From NCBI GenBank assembly GCA_037954665.1, contig JBBMOL010000022.1, positions 1,302,001-1,366,000 of the forward strand: a stretch of 64,000 nt of DNA, read 5' to 3'. The stretch comes from Laguncularia racemosa (taxonomy: Eukaryota; Streptophyta; Magnoliopsida; Myrtales; Combretaceae). Numbering within the stretch: position 1 is the first letter of the stretch; every line of letters starts with the position of its first letter. Shown in pieces: positions 37,366-48,359 of the stretch. Both the position numbers and the translations under genes were made by a program. The notes beneath the pieces were generated by a model. It was given only the letters and a program-made list of their open reading frames with translations, was not told the DNA's origin and searched no databases.

Positions 37366-38240
37366 TGATGTGCTCAAATGACCAAAGCACATACACATAA
37401 CAAATTGAAGCAATCCAATCAAAACCAAGTCTACAAATGAGGCGTGAATTCAATAAACTCCAAAACCCCTAAATGTCAAATGACTTCCACGCAAATAACA
37501 ATTGAGAATTACAATTACACAATTGTAATTTCCGAATTCAATTACACAATACACAACCAAAAGGGTATGAAGTCTAAATTGAATTGTAACCTTAAAAATT
37601 GCATGAATGAAATAGTAAAAAGGATAAACTAATTCCTCACCAGATATTTCTCACTAGTTGGGAATTAGGATGGATTTGATGTTGTTGATATCACACACAA
37701 CAAGAAGATCAAATCCCACTTGCCACACTTCTTTGAAGAAATGATAAGAGTTTCACGTGAAAAGGAGGAGTCCCTCACGGTTTCAAGTCTAAAAAATATT
37801 GTTCAAAAGTCTCTTACAAACCCTACTTAGCAAGTATTTATACTTGCTCCAATTAGGGTTAAAATGTTCTAAAATTTACGCCCATGCCATTAAGTGGCCG
37901 GTCCTAATTTAACAAAATATAAGCAAACAAAAAAAAATGTCCCAAAAATGATTACAAAGTGAACGATTCAAAGATAAATAACAAATACAAAGATGGTCTT
38001 CAAATAGTCGGTTCTTCAAGTTAATTGAGTTCATCGTGGGCCATTGGATGTGAGTCCGATGATGTTCTCAATTTGATCAATAGTGTAGGTCATTTGGCAT
38101 CTTGTAAAGACTAATCATTGTACCTATTATAATACAATTCAAACATTATTAGATAAGGAAATGGATACATGTGAGCAATTTGGATCATACATCCAAATCA
38201 GGTTCACTGACTATCGGGATCATAGGGTAGATTCCCATCA
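37366..38240 (-). repeat. 3' LTR of element C (875 bp)
   Basis: TGATGTGCTC to TTCCCATCA. Contains the inverted-repeat TATA core AGCAAGTATTTATACTTGCT at 37829-37848. Close match to 40905-41755 and to solo LTR D. Confidence 0.85.
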
Positions 38241-38269
38241 TCTCCTTGGGCCTCTAAAAGATTTTCCCT

Positions 38270-40134
38270 CAAATCTAGAGGGTCATTTCTTGGATTGAAC
38301 TCGGATGCCTTTGTAGCCTTATTTGCCCGATTGTTAGAAGAAATAGAAATAGTCTTGTTTGCTCTTGGAAACTGTGCACCTCTGATGGAGACATAGGTGT
38401 CAAAACTATTCGAGATCCTCCCTTTCGAAACATGTAAGTGTTTCCGAATCCGTCATCTAACACCTTCCTATCAAACATCCAGGTCTACCTAACAACAAAT
38501 GAAAGGCACACATGAGAATCACATCACAAAGGATCTCATCATGATATTTCTTTCCTACACTAACTGGCACCTTTGCCCTTTATGTAACATGCATACTATC
38601 TTGATTGTCCAACCAATACAAATTGTAAAGGCTAGGATGTGGATTAGTGGTTATTTGTAATCTATCTACTAATGCAGTAGATATGACATTAGTGCAACTA
38701 CCACTATCAATGATTAGTACACAAAGGTTACCTCTGATCCTGTAAGAAGTGTGGAATATGTTCTCCCTCTATTTGTCCCTAGCATCTGGAGATATAGTCA
38801 GAACCCTGCGCAACATATTAATAGGTAAATACCGTTCACCTGTTCCCTCCTCATGTGTCTCAGCGTTCTGATAGTCATAGTACTCCTGCAATGCTATAGA
38901 CAGGTCTGTAGGCTCAACAAATTCTTTTTTCATCCTCTTCTTCTTCTTCTCCAATACCCTCTATAACTATCATGACTCTCTTATTAGGACATCGTGCAGC
39001 CATATGTCTAAATCCCATGCATTTAAAGCATTTAACTTGGCGCATTTTCCCACTAGTTGTTCTTGGTACAGTCTACCTAACATCAGGTCCAATTACCTCT
39101 TTACCCTTCCCAAAAGTCATTTTCTTTTTGTTTGTGCTGGGGGTAGCTCTGTCCATTGCCTTGACGAGTTCACTTGCTCCCTTTGGCCCACCCGACTGAC
39201 CATCAGCTCCTATAGGCTTAGTAGTAGCATTGGGCTTGCTACTAGTAACTCGGAATGGATTGGATTGTCTCTGCCTTTCCACTTTCAAGGCTAACTGTAT
39301 AGCCTCGTCAAATGTACTATATCTTTGGAGCTCAACTACACATGTGATCTCATATTTTAACCCAGATACAAAATGTGCGAGGGTTTGCTTTGGAGGCTCT
39401 ACTGACCCACATATGATCATCAGGGTTTCAAATTCCTATACATAATCATCTACTGTTTTGCCTTCCTGTCTCAAAGTCTGAAGACACATAAATAGTTCCT
39501 GCCTATAATGTTCAAGAATGAACCTTTTCCTCAAAACCCTTTTCATGTCTCTCCAGGTATGAATTTCAGCCTCTCCATCCCTCCGCTTGCTGATCATCAA
39601 ATTTTTACACCACAAGGCGGCATACCTTATGAATTCAACAGCAGCAAGTCGAACTCAGGTGTTATCATCTATCTCATAACGTTCGAAAAGGCCCTCAACC
39701 TTATCTTCCTAGTTCAGATAGTCATCTGCTGAACCCCTACCATCAAATGAAGGCATCTGCAACTTCACATACTTTAAGCCCCTAGGTGGCCTGAAATCTC
39801 TGTTTAGGTAAGGATTGACCCCAAAGTTATCTTTCTTCTCCTCCTTATAGGGATGATGATCTCCTTCCATTCTTCTTCCTATGTTTCCTCCTTCTACCAC
39901 TCCCTTTCTCTGGATGTTTTGTGGAGTTACTTTTGGTGGTGCTTGAGGATTTGCTACTGGTGGTTTTGGCATTGTCATCCTGTCAATCCTTGTTGCTAGT
40001 GTAGCAACAATGGTAGTAAGGTCCTGAAGTTGTTCTTCTAAGGTTCTTCTACCTACAGTGTGATGACCTTATCCTTTATTAACCTGACTATTGGCCTCAT
40101 TGTCAATCCCCCCATTTACACCGTCATTCAACAT
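38270..40134 (-). pseudogene. gag-protease of element C, with stops
   Basis: ATG at 40134 (MLNDGVNGGIDNE) opens a gag with an early in-frame stop, then ATRIDRMTM, LKYVKLQMPSFDGRGSADDY (about 39710-39790), LAHFVSGLKYEITCVVELQR (39330-39400), and the zinc knuckle KCFKCMGFRHMAARCP (38990-39035). An acidic stretch follows, then a protease site LIIDSGSCTN (38690-38720) with the expected DSG triad, and LDDGFGNTYMFRKGG (38420-38478), normally the linker to reverse transcriptase. The frame then runs straight into the purine tract and 3' LTR. There are only a few stops and frameshifts, so this copy is younger than E2's own gag. Confidence 0.78.
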
Positions 40135-40904
40135 GCTTGTGGATGTGATTTGTTGAAGTATAATATCACAATTTGCAGCACACTCCCTTCACAACACCAC
40201 GTCACAATAACACGTTTAGACAACAACACACACACACACTTGTACACCCACAATGCAATAAGTCACCTAAAACAATAAATACTTCTTGACACTTCAAGTA
40301 TAGTCAAATAAATGAAGCACAAATAAACACTTCCAAGTAGTTAAGATATTAAATTCAACTAAGCAAGTGTTTAAGTAATGAGTCTCATTAACCTTCACAC
40401 TTAAATGCTTGTTTTTGAATTCAAATTTCACTGCTCACTTCCCTTTCTTGGTCACGGTTTCACACTCACACTTAGTGTTAATATGTAGCACCTTACACCA
40501 CATATAATCCTTTAATTCCACACCACTACACACACCACACACATTCACGATACAACCCTTCAATCACCACTACACATACAACAATTTACACCGCCACTTA
40601 CACTACATACACACACGGTGCAACCCTTCAAACAACAACAACAACACTTTAAAATATAACACTTCCTTGCCACAACACTTCACATTGCAATCCATAATCA
40701 AGGGCAGCAAACAACAATTTAAATAACTCCACTAAATGCAACTTTCTCCATAAAAGGTAAGACAATTCAAATTCAAATAACACTCTTTAATACTACTCAA
40801 TAACTACTTCAAGTTAATGGATGTTAGAATTCAAATGATTTCCTTTTTCCCACACAATGCAATATGAAAATTGCAAACACACTACTCAATTTCCAAAATC
40901 CTCT
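40135..40904 (-). other. Leader (5' UTR) of element C, CA-rich
   Basis: A/C-rich on the plus strand with many CACA and ACAAC runs and no ORF. It resembles the CACA-rich leader of element F. It lacks a recognisable primer site because the adjoining LTR end is missing. Confidence 0.55.
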
Positions 40905-41755
40905 AAAGCACATACACACAACAAATTGAAGCAATCCAATCAAAACCAAGTCTACAAATGAGGCGTGAGTTCAATAAACTCCAAAACCCCTAAATGTCAA
41001 ATGACTTCCACGCAAATAACAATTGAGAATTACAATTACATAATTGCAATTTTCGAATTCAATTACATAATACACAACTAAAAGGGTATGAAATCTAAAT
41101 TGAATTGTAAGCCTAAAAATTGCGTGAATGAAATAGCAAAAAAGATAAACTAATTCTTCACCAGATATTACTCACTAGTTAGGAATTAGGATGGATTTGA
41201 TGTTGATATCACACACAATAAGATTAAATCTCACTCGCTACACTTCTTTGAAGAAATGATAAGAGTTTCACGTGAAAAGGAGGAGTCCCTCATGGTTTCA
41301 AGTATGAAAAATATTGTTTAAAAGTCCCTTACAAACCCTACTTAGCAAGTATTTATACTTGCTCCAATTAGGGTTAAAATGTTCTAAAATTTATGCCCAT
41401 GCCATTAAGTGGTCAGTCCTAATTTAACAAAATACAAGAAAACAAAAAAAATGTCCTAAAAATGATTACAAAGTGAACGGTTCAAAGATAAAATAACAAA
41501 TACAAAGATGGTCTTCAGAGAGCTGGTTCTTCAAGTTAATTGAGTTCATTGTGGGCCATTAGATGAGAGTCCGATGATGTTCCCAATTTGATCAATAGTG
41601 TAGGTCATTTGGCATCCTATAAAGACTGATCACTGTACCTGTTATAATACAATTCAAACATTATTAGATAAGGAAATGGATACAAGTGAGCAATTTGGAT
41701 CATACATCCAAATCAGGTTCCCTGACTATTGGGATCACATGGTAGATTCCCATCA
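40905..41755 (-). repeat. 5' LTR of element C, truncated at its inner end
   Basis: Matches the left LTR from its 19th base; the terminal 18 bases (TGATGTGCTCAAATGACC) and any primer site are absent. Inverted-repeat TATA core at 41344-41363. Confidence 0.8.
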
Positions 41756-41802
41756 TCTAAGCTCTAGCTTGAGCGATAGGTCTAATGGTTGGATTCTTAT
41801 CA

Positions 41803-42323
41803 TATACCTTATCTAGGAAGCTTAAAAAAGAAGAGAGATAATGAGTAGTATGCTAGGTTCTTAGATATGTTTAAGAAGCTTCACATAAACATCCCATTAG
41901 CAAATGCATTAAAGCAGACACCTAACTACAAATGGTACTTGAAAGTTTTAAGTAAGAAGAGAAAGTGGAATAGGCGAGAGATGATCATGTTGTCTTAGGA
42001 GTACACAAATGCAATTAAGGATACACTCCCTCTTAGTTGAAAGGTCCAAGTTAGTTTACAATAAAGTACACCATAGGTAATTTATCGTTCAAGAATGTGT
42101 TATGTGACCTAGGTGTGAGTGTGACCTTGATTTTACTTTCTATGGTGAAGAAATTAGGATTGGGTGATGTATTGAAGAAGATTGAGATAACCATTTAGTT
42201 AGCTAATTGGTTTACTAAGAAATCCCATGGAATGATTGAGGATATTCTAATGAAAGTTGATAAATTTATATTCCCTATGGACTTTAAAGTTTTGGATATT
42301 AAAGAGGATTTGAGGATACTGAT
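41803..42323 (+). pseudogene. Athila-like gag/protease fragment
   Basis: Across frames it reads ARFLDMFKKLHINIPLANAL-like and NYKWYLKVLSKKRK-like stretches, then FKNVLCDLGVSVTLI, KLGLGDV and EDILMKVDKFIFPMDFKVLD. This is the order of the gag end and protease (usually CDLGASINLMP) of Athila-type Ty3/gypsy elements as I know them. Several stops. It is bounded by E2 on the left and J on the right, so it is probably the substrate into which both inserted. Confidence 0.6.
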
Positions 42324-42817
42324 TATTGATAGAGTTTTTTGGGCATGGACCCCCAAGGGCCAACTTAACCTGCCTTAGCCCTTATCATAGCTCTACATGC
42401 CTAGGCCAACCTCTTCTAGATTGCTATAGTACATAACTGTTAAGACATAACTTGTATGTCCTGACCTTCTGCTTCACTTAGCTATACACATTCTTAAAAT
42501 AGATAAGTAAGGAAGAATTGAGATAGATAAAGAAAGGAGCTAGTTAAAGATATACCCTCCACTAAATCTGGAAAGAATCATAGGTATTAATACACTTGCT
42601 ATGTCAGGATTGCCTTTAATCCCTATAAATAGGGGTTGGTGGCTATTAGGTAAAGGACTTTCACTCTTGACTCTTTCACTACCCTATTCACCATCAAATG
42701 TTTGTGCTGACTTAGGTATTAGAGTGGCTACACTAGAGAAACCTTCGTCATCCCCTATTGCTTAATTTCTTCTCTTTTGTAGGTAACTCAACTACCGCAA
42801 AAAAAACCCAACACAAC
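42324..42817 (+). repeat. 5' LTR of J
   Basis: Starts TATTGATAGAG (TG decayed to TA) and ends near ACACAACA. CCTATAAATAGGGG at about 42620-42633 is a likely core promoter of the kind seen in Tat LTRs. The following ATTTAGTGTTATCATTGTG (42818-42836) looks like a mutated ATTTGGCGCCGTC-type primer site. Confidence 0.7.
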
Positions 42818-43379
42818 ATTTAGTGTTATCATTGTGATCCTACTTGCAACTGTATTTATGGTACCTGGATTAAAGACAACCAAATCCAAAGAATGTTTAA
42901 GCTATGGTGCCCCAATAGCCAAACCAAAACGTAAACACTAACCCCTAGCAAATTGACACTTAACGTTTTCTTGATTTGGAAAATCTATGCAAAACATTAA
43001 TGGCCTAAAATGAAGTCATTTGCAATGACGACACGAGGCTCTAGGCCCAAGTGGTAGAATTGGAGCAACTTAACAAACATGATGAAGTTGGAGAATGTAA
43101 CTACCTATTGTTTAGAACCACTGCAAAACAATCTTCCATTGCCACCATTAGTGGTGCATATCCAACAGGTAAATCAGTAAACTAGGTTTGTGGAACATTG
43201 CAACCTTCCTCCTGTTGAGACCAATTTTACCTATAGCATTGTAGGGATGACTTCAAATCATCCCCCCTTGATCTTACTAGTTGTGTCACATAACCATAAT
43301 GTTGCTCTAGCTCGAAACAACTAACCCAAGCCATTTAACACTCGTACCTGAGTTAACAAATAGGTCGATGACATAGACA

Positions 43380-44490
43380 TCAATTGAATTGATGACTATA
43401 GTAAACAACTCTCTAACTTAAAGGAGAGTAAGAAGGTTGAACCCTTTGCTAGGTTCTTTATTAATCAAATTACCTTCATGTAGGTGATCCAAGATGAGGT
43501 TTTACCACTAAATGTTCGCATACCTCAGTTAAACACTTGTGATAAAACTGTTGATTTGGATGATTATTTGTGCCGTTTCTAAATGATGATGAACCTACAT
43601 GACCTCAATGTTGTGGTTGTTTATAAGGATTTTTTGAGCACCTTACATAAAGTTGCTCGAACTTAATATAATAATTTACTAGCTAACTTCATATCTTTGT
43701 TTGACGAGTTGGCTAATCAGTTCTAATAGCATTTCTTGGTGAGCAAACTCCTTGTGAAGGACTCATCCACTTTGAACTTGATTAAACAAGGCCACAATGA
43801 GTCGATCAAGGACTATCTTGCTTGTTTTAATGCCATAATGTTGGAGATTCCTAATGTAGACAAAGGAGTCACCTTCAATGTAATCATTCAAAGTGTCAAG
43901 CCTACTAGTGACTTCTTTAAATCCCTAGCGAAGAACAAGCTAACCAACTTTGAAGAATTGAACGAAAAGTTGCAGAAGTATATCTAATAGGAGGATTTTA
44001 TCCTTGCAAGGAAGCAATTCGACCTAGGAAAGTCAGATAAGAAAAAGGATAGCAAGGGATCTATTAAAGATCACCTCGGCCCTAAGAAAGATTAGGGATC
44101 ATCTTGAGATAACGATGCAAGAGATAGGAGGCACACTATCTTGAGTTTCACCACATATACCCCACTGAACCATTCGATGGGGGATATTTTTATAAAAGTA
44201 CATAGCATAGGCATCGTGCCTAAACCAATAAGATTAAAAGGTAATCTAAATAGGAAAAACTCTAATAAATACGTGACTTTCATAGGGATAGGGGTCATAA
44301 CACAGACAAATGCTATCAGCTTAAAAACACTCTTAAAGATTTTGTTTAATGTAGGTGTCTTCAAGAGTATATTGCCGACCCTAACAATTTCATTAAGCGA
44401 CTTACTTAAAGAAGGTAGGAAGAGAAAAGTTACAATATGTTGGATGACAACAACAACAACAATAACAATTGCCCCAATTGAGCCCTTAAT
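43380..44490 (+). pseudogene. gag of J (Tat type), broken
   Basis: After a stop-rich N-terminal part (DEVLPLNVRIPQLN, DLDDYLCRF), 43736-43987 is open: SKLLVKDSSTLNLIKQGHNE, SIKDYLACFNAIMLEIPNVD and FFKSLAKNKLTNFEELNEKL, a good match in order to Tat gag (LLSIKQG..SLKDYIARFN..SLAKKPP..ELLARAQKYI as I recall). The CCHC-like region near 44220-44400 is present only across a frameshift. Codons are heavily decayed. Confidence 0.7.
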
Positions 44491-44639
44491 GACATGATTA
44501 ACATGATTATTAGGGGGCCCTAGATAAAAGGCTAGTCAAGCTCTTTGAGCTTAGTTAACTTCCCAGCCAATTGGTAGGTGATAAACCTACACGATAAAAA
44601 CCAAGAATAGACACATCTATCTCTTTCTTAGAAGATGAC

Positions 44640-44964
44640 CTTAAGGGGGTGCAGACCCCCCATGACGATGCTTTGGTAATTAGTGCAAGGATTGAAAAAT
44701 TCGAGGTTAAGAAAAATCTTGATTGATACAGGCACTTTAGTGGACATCATCTTCAAACATGCCTACGACCAGATGCAGCCTAAGCTCAAGAACAAGATGA
44801 AGCCTTGCAACTACGACTTATATGGGTTTAACGACCAACTTGTGATGGCTCTAAGCATCGTTACCCTCCTTATAGAGCTTAGGGATGACGACAATGCTAC
44901 CATAATGTCAATATCTCTTTCCAAGCTCCCACTAAATTCTTCAACCATGTCAGAGTTGCATTGA
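44640..44964 (+). pseudogene. Protease region of J
   Basis: LRKILIDTGTLVDIIFKHAY, then MKPCNYDLYGFNDQLV. The D-T-G catalytic triad and ADIIF..YG.. spacing identify a Tat-type aspartic protease. Open for about 93 codons to a TGA after STMSELH; nothing of reverse transcriptase follows. Confidence 0.72.
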
Positions 44965-45640
44965 AAAACCTCTTCTGCTACAATTGAGGTAGGGGAATGT
45001 GGGAGGCAATGCCTCTCCCTTCTCGGTTTGATTAGGTATGAGAGGAAGAAAAAGATGGCCTACTTACATGTTTGATTTTGGATTGAAAGTAAGCTTAGAT
45101 TTGAAAGAAATTTGGAGAAAAGTGGAACAAAGACTTAGACTTAGTGATCTCTTGAAAACAAACAGAAGGGCAAAAGTGTGGAAATGGTGAAGCTAATGAG
45201 TATATATAGGCAAGGGTGTGGAAAACAAAGTGATGGCTATTGAAAGGATAAGATGAAATGCCTTTTGACTTGATTTTGACATGTAGCTCACAATTTAAAT
45301 CCATGGTATAGATTAAGTTGGCATGCACTTTCCCACTCATGTCTCATTCAATGAAGTGTTGACAATTGTACACAACATTAAATGCATCTATATTTATGCA
45401 TCAAAAGACAAATTAACTTAAAGCTTATTCAAGAAGCCACTAATTGCTTATATTCTATGTTGCCTTGTAAGATTGAAACTCTCAACGAAATTAGCCCTTG
45501 AAACTTAGACATAACATGATTGGATTGATAAGGTAAAGTGTGATCATACTTAGTACACTTCCTAATCATTATTATCCTCAAGTTAACTGCTCGGACCTCC
45601 TCGGCACATTGCATGTCCTTGATAATACTTAGCACATGAA
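44965..45640. other. Non-coding internal part of J, left of F
   Basis: No recognisable coding. A TATATATAGG core lies near 45202, raising the possibility that this is a fragment of yet another LTR. Ends at the atgaa duplication of element F. Confidence 0.4.
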
Positions 45641-46335
45641 TGATATGCCAAATCCAATTTCAATTATACAATATTAATTGAAGATACAATTAAGCAATTG
45701 TTCAACAAAATGGTGTGATCCCTAATTTGGACATGAACCCTAATTTCATGTAACAAGAACAAAATGAAACTCCTAATTCTTACCAAATGTTACTCACTAG
45801 TAGAATTAGGAAAAACAACTTGCAATTATTGATCTTATTCACAACAATCCAAGCCTCCACTCACCATAACCCTAGAAGAATTGATAAGAGTGATATGAAA
45901 ATAGAGGAGGTCCACTTTTCCACATGAACAAGCAACAAAATATAATCTCCAAAAAAGTGTCTATTTTGTTCTCCTTTACAAGTATTTATACTAATCCTTA
46001 ATATGGAAAAATAACATAAGGAAAATAGTGACACATGGTTGGTCCTTTCATGCCCGTCACGATCAACAAATAAACAACACAAGGCCGATTCCCTTGGTTC
46101 ATTTCGGTTCACCATAGACCGTGAATCATCCACAAACTAAGTGCTAATGTGTTTGATCGTCTTCTGTAATACCGACAAGTGTACCTGATTAAATACAAAA
46201 CAATCATATAAAGTAAATGAAGACACTATGTGAATGTGTTCGGGTTCCATTTGCTCAAAAAGGATTCTCAATGCTAAGTTCTGTAGTCCTTTGGCTCTTG
46301 CTCTTGTTATGGGTCCTATTGATGCATTGGCTTGA
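45641..46335 (-). repeat. 3' LTR of F, main part
   Basis: Matches 55699-56398. On the minus strand the part nearest pol encodes ASIGPITRARAKGLQNLALR. The final nine bases lie beyond G at 49921-49929 and end TTA instead of TCA. Confidence 0.85.
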
Positions 46336-47172
46336 TGATACGAACCACGCCAACCCGTGACGAAACCCAATACCAATACGTTTGGAAATTCGTTGCCTAA
46401 GACGCCCAAACACCTAAAGTGGAAATCGCGACCCGTTGTCTATAAGCGAGACAAGAACCTTGGTATAAAAACGAAGATGCCACAATCGGGATGAAAGACC
46501 GATTGATAAGTTGGGATGAACGCCACGGAAATCAATCCGATAAGTTCGATTTAGTTCTTGAAGAACCAAGAGAGGTGCCTCTCAAAAGTTTTTAATGTTT
46601 AAAGATGTATATCTCAATTGTTCTAAACCCTAGGAGCTTTTATACTAGGATTACAATTTGTGTAAAACAAGTCCAAAACGACGTAGTTTAGATAAGTAAC
46701 GTAAAAACGCAAAAACAGAACAAGCTGGCTGGCAGGGGATACACGGCCGTGTACACGCCCGTGTACTTTGGCCGTGTACCTTTCTGTGCAACTTCTGGCA
46801 ACATACACGCCGTGTACTTTGGCCGTGTATCTTTCTGTGCAACTTCTGGCAACATACACGTTCGTGTACTTTGGCCGTGTATCTTTCTGTGGATTTGCTT
46901 GACTCCATACACGGTCGTGCCTTGAAAGTACACGCCCTCTTCAACCCGTGTCCGGTGTGACTTGTATAAGAGCAAGGGTCTTCCCGTGGTTGTTCCAATC
47001 CGTTCCAACTTTATGATTGCCCCAATCTTTCCCGGCTTCATGGACATCCTTTATCAACCCGTTAAGTGCTTCCTTGAGTCGTTTCGCTCGACTTCTTGTG
47101 ATCGGCCCAGGCGGCACTTCAAGAGGATCCATATTCCTTCTTCCAGCTTGACTCTCATCATGGATCTCATCA
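46336..47172 (-). repeat. 3' LTR of G (837 bp)
   Basis: Contains the 52-bp minisatellite (46740-46890) and, at its pol-proximal end, 76 in-frame codons of pol plus the stop at 46941. Confidence 0.9.
46740..46890. repeat. 52-bp minisatellite with CGTGTAC palindromes in G's LTR
   Basis: About three units of a 52-base repeat containing CCGTGTACTTTGGCCGTGTA and TGCAACTTCTGGCAACA, preceded by ACACGGCCGTGT. The second copy is at 49484-49635. Units differ at a few CpG-type positions. Confidence 0.85.
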
Positions 47173-48359
47173 TTCCCCTCCTCTTGAAAAGGATTTGTCC
47201 TCAAATCGTCACCTACATCAAAAGGACTTAGATCAGTAACATTAAATGTGGCACTTACTTGATACTCACAAGGCAAATCTATCTTGTATGCATTGTCGTT
47301 GATGCGCTCAAGAACTTGAAATGGTCCATCGCCTCTAGGAAGTAGTTTAGATCGACGCTGCACGGGAAACCGCTCTTTGCGCATGTGAACCCAAACCCAA
47401 TCTCTAGGTTCAAAAACAGCTTGTCGACGACCTTTGTTGGCTTGTTTCACATACTGCTCTGTCCGTCGCTCAATGTTCAGCCTTGCCTTCTCGTGGATCT
47501 GTTTAACAAATTCGGCCTTCTTCGTGCCATCTAAATTAACATACTCAGAAATAGGCAAAGGTGATAAATCCAAAGGAGTTAGTGGATTAAAACCATACAC
47601 AATTTCAAAAGGAGAAAATTTAGTAGCAAAATGCACTGTATGGTTATAAGCAAATTCAACATGCGGTAAACAATCCTCCCAACTCTTAATATTCTTTTTA
47701 ATTACAGCCCTCAACAAAGTAGAAAAAGTTCGATTCACTACCTCAGTTTGACCGTCAGTCTGTGGATGACAAGTAGTAGAAAACAATAACTTAGTTCCTA
47801 ACTTAGCCCATAAAGTCTTCCAAAAGTAGCTTAAGAACTTAGCATCCCTATCTGATACAATTGTTCTAGGCATACCATGCAATCGCACAACTTCCCTAAA
47901 GAATAACTTAGCAATATTACAAGCATCATCTGTTTTGTGACAAGGAATGAAATGTGCCATTTTAGAAAACCTATCAACAACTACAAAAACAAAATCCCGA
48001 CCATGTCTAGACCTGGGTAATCCTAACACAAAATCCATAGAAATATCTACCCAAGGCTCATGAGGAATGGGAAGTGGGGTGTAAAGCCCTTGAGGTTGGA
48101 CTCTAGATTTCGCTTGCTTACATGTGACACATCGCTCACAAATCCTCTCAACATCTCGTTTCATGTGAGGCCAATAGAAGTGTTCCTGCAATACCCCTAA
48201 TGTTTTAGCTATTCCAAAGTGTCCCATTAAACCTCCTCCATGAGACTCCCTCACAAGTAATTCTCTTAGAGAACAAATTGGAATGTACAGTTTACTCTCT
48301 CTAAACAAGAATCCGTCATGTTTATAAAATTTTCCATGCCCACTCTTCTCACATTGCAC
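46941..48359 (-). CDS. Intact integrase and C-terminal tail of G (472 codons)
   Basis: Integrase inserts retrotransposon cDNA into the chromosome. This frame is uninterrupted. Zinc-binding residues H40, H47, C77 and C80 are followed by a core with D109 (ISMDFVLGLP), D170 (VSDRDAKF) and E206 (GQTEVVNR), giving exactly 35 residues between the second Asp and the Glu (DD35E). A GPF-type segment (LLPRGDGPFQVL) and SATFNVTDLSPFDVG follow. The last 76 residues, starting DEIHDE and including PPGPITRSRAKRL, are encoded inside the LTR. The annotated start is arbitrary: a complete element would make this as part of gag-pol, and here a frameshift cuts it from RNase H. The tail resembles CRM/Reina-type chromoviruses, though I see no clear chromodomain. 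Whether it is expressed is unknown. Confidence 0.85.
   Translation of the reverse strand: MQCEKSGHGKFYKHDGFLFRESKLYIPICSLRELLVRESHGGGLMGHFGIAKTLGVLQEHFYWPHMKRDVERICERCVTCKQAKSRVQPQGLYTPLPIPHEPWVDISMDFVLGLPRSRHGRDFVFVVVDRFSKMAHFIPCHKTDDACNIAKLFFREVVRLHGMPRTIVSDRDAKFLSYFWKTLWAKLGTKLLFSTTCHPQTDGQTEVVNRTFSTLLRAVIKKNIKSWEDCLPHVEFAYNHTVHFATKFSPFEIVYGFNPLTPLDLSPLPISEYVNLDGTKKAEFVKQIHEKARLNIERRTEQYVKQANKGRRQAVFEPRDWVWVHMRKERFPVQRRSKLLPRGDGPFQVLERINDNAYKIDLPCEYQVSATFNVTDLSPFDVGDDLRTNPFQEEGNDEIHDESQAGRRNMDPLEVPPGPITRSRAKRLKEALNGLIKDVHEAGKDWGNHKVGTDWNNHGKTLALIQVTPDTG

Larger units (their letters stand above)
37366..41755 (-). mobile_element. C: gag-protease-only Ty3/gypsy element in E2's 5' LTR
   Basis: Outer ends TGATGTGCTC and TTCCCATCA with perfect tctaa duplications (37361-37365, 41756-41760). 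The left LTR is 37366-38240 and the right LTR about 40905-41755. Between them on the minus strand are leader, gag and protease only; the 3' LTR follows within 35 bases of the end of the protease-linker region. Reverse transcriptase, RNase H and integrase are absent, so C is a deletion derivative that would need another element's enzymes. Confidence 0.85.
24684..41802 (-). mobile_element. E2: decayed Ty3/gypsy element carrying five nested insertions
   Basis: Both LTRs have outer ends TGATA/TATCA. Subtracting nested insertions, the left LTR is about 854 bp and the right about 856 bp. Minus-strand order from right to left is LTR, primer site, gag, zinc knuckle, protease, reverse transcriptase, RNase H, integrase, LTR, the Ty3/gypsy order. 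Outer flanks aatat and tatac agree at three of five positions, so the TSD is decayed or lost. Nested within are MITE 25150-25765, solo LTR 26630-27647, LTR-like block 30670-34708, MITE 34989-35664 and element C 37366-41755. Confidence 0.82.
36552..41802 (-). repeat. 5' LTR of E2, split by element C
   Basis: 36552-37365 plus 41761-41802 rejoin into about 856 bases matching the 3' LTR. The break is marked by the tctaa duplication around element C. Confidence 0.8.

Noticed and set aside
39004..39294. Plus-strand ORFs of 75-96 codons across element C gag
   Set aside because: Antisense shadows of the minus-strand gag, which has the zinc knuckle and gag core motifs.
46623..47047. Three overlapping minus-strand ORFs with repeated VHGxVYVARSCTERYTAK-like units
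   Set aside because: They read through the 52-bp LTR minisatellite in different frames; the repeat is DNA-level and no frame is favoured.
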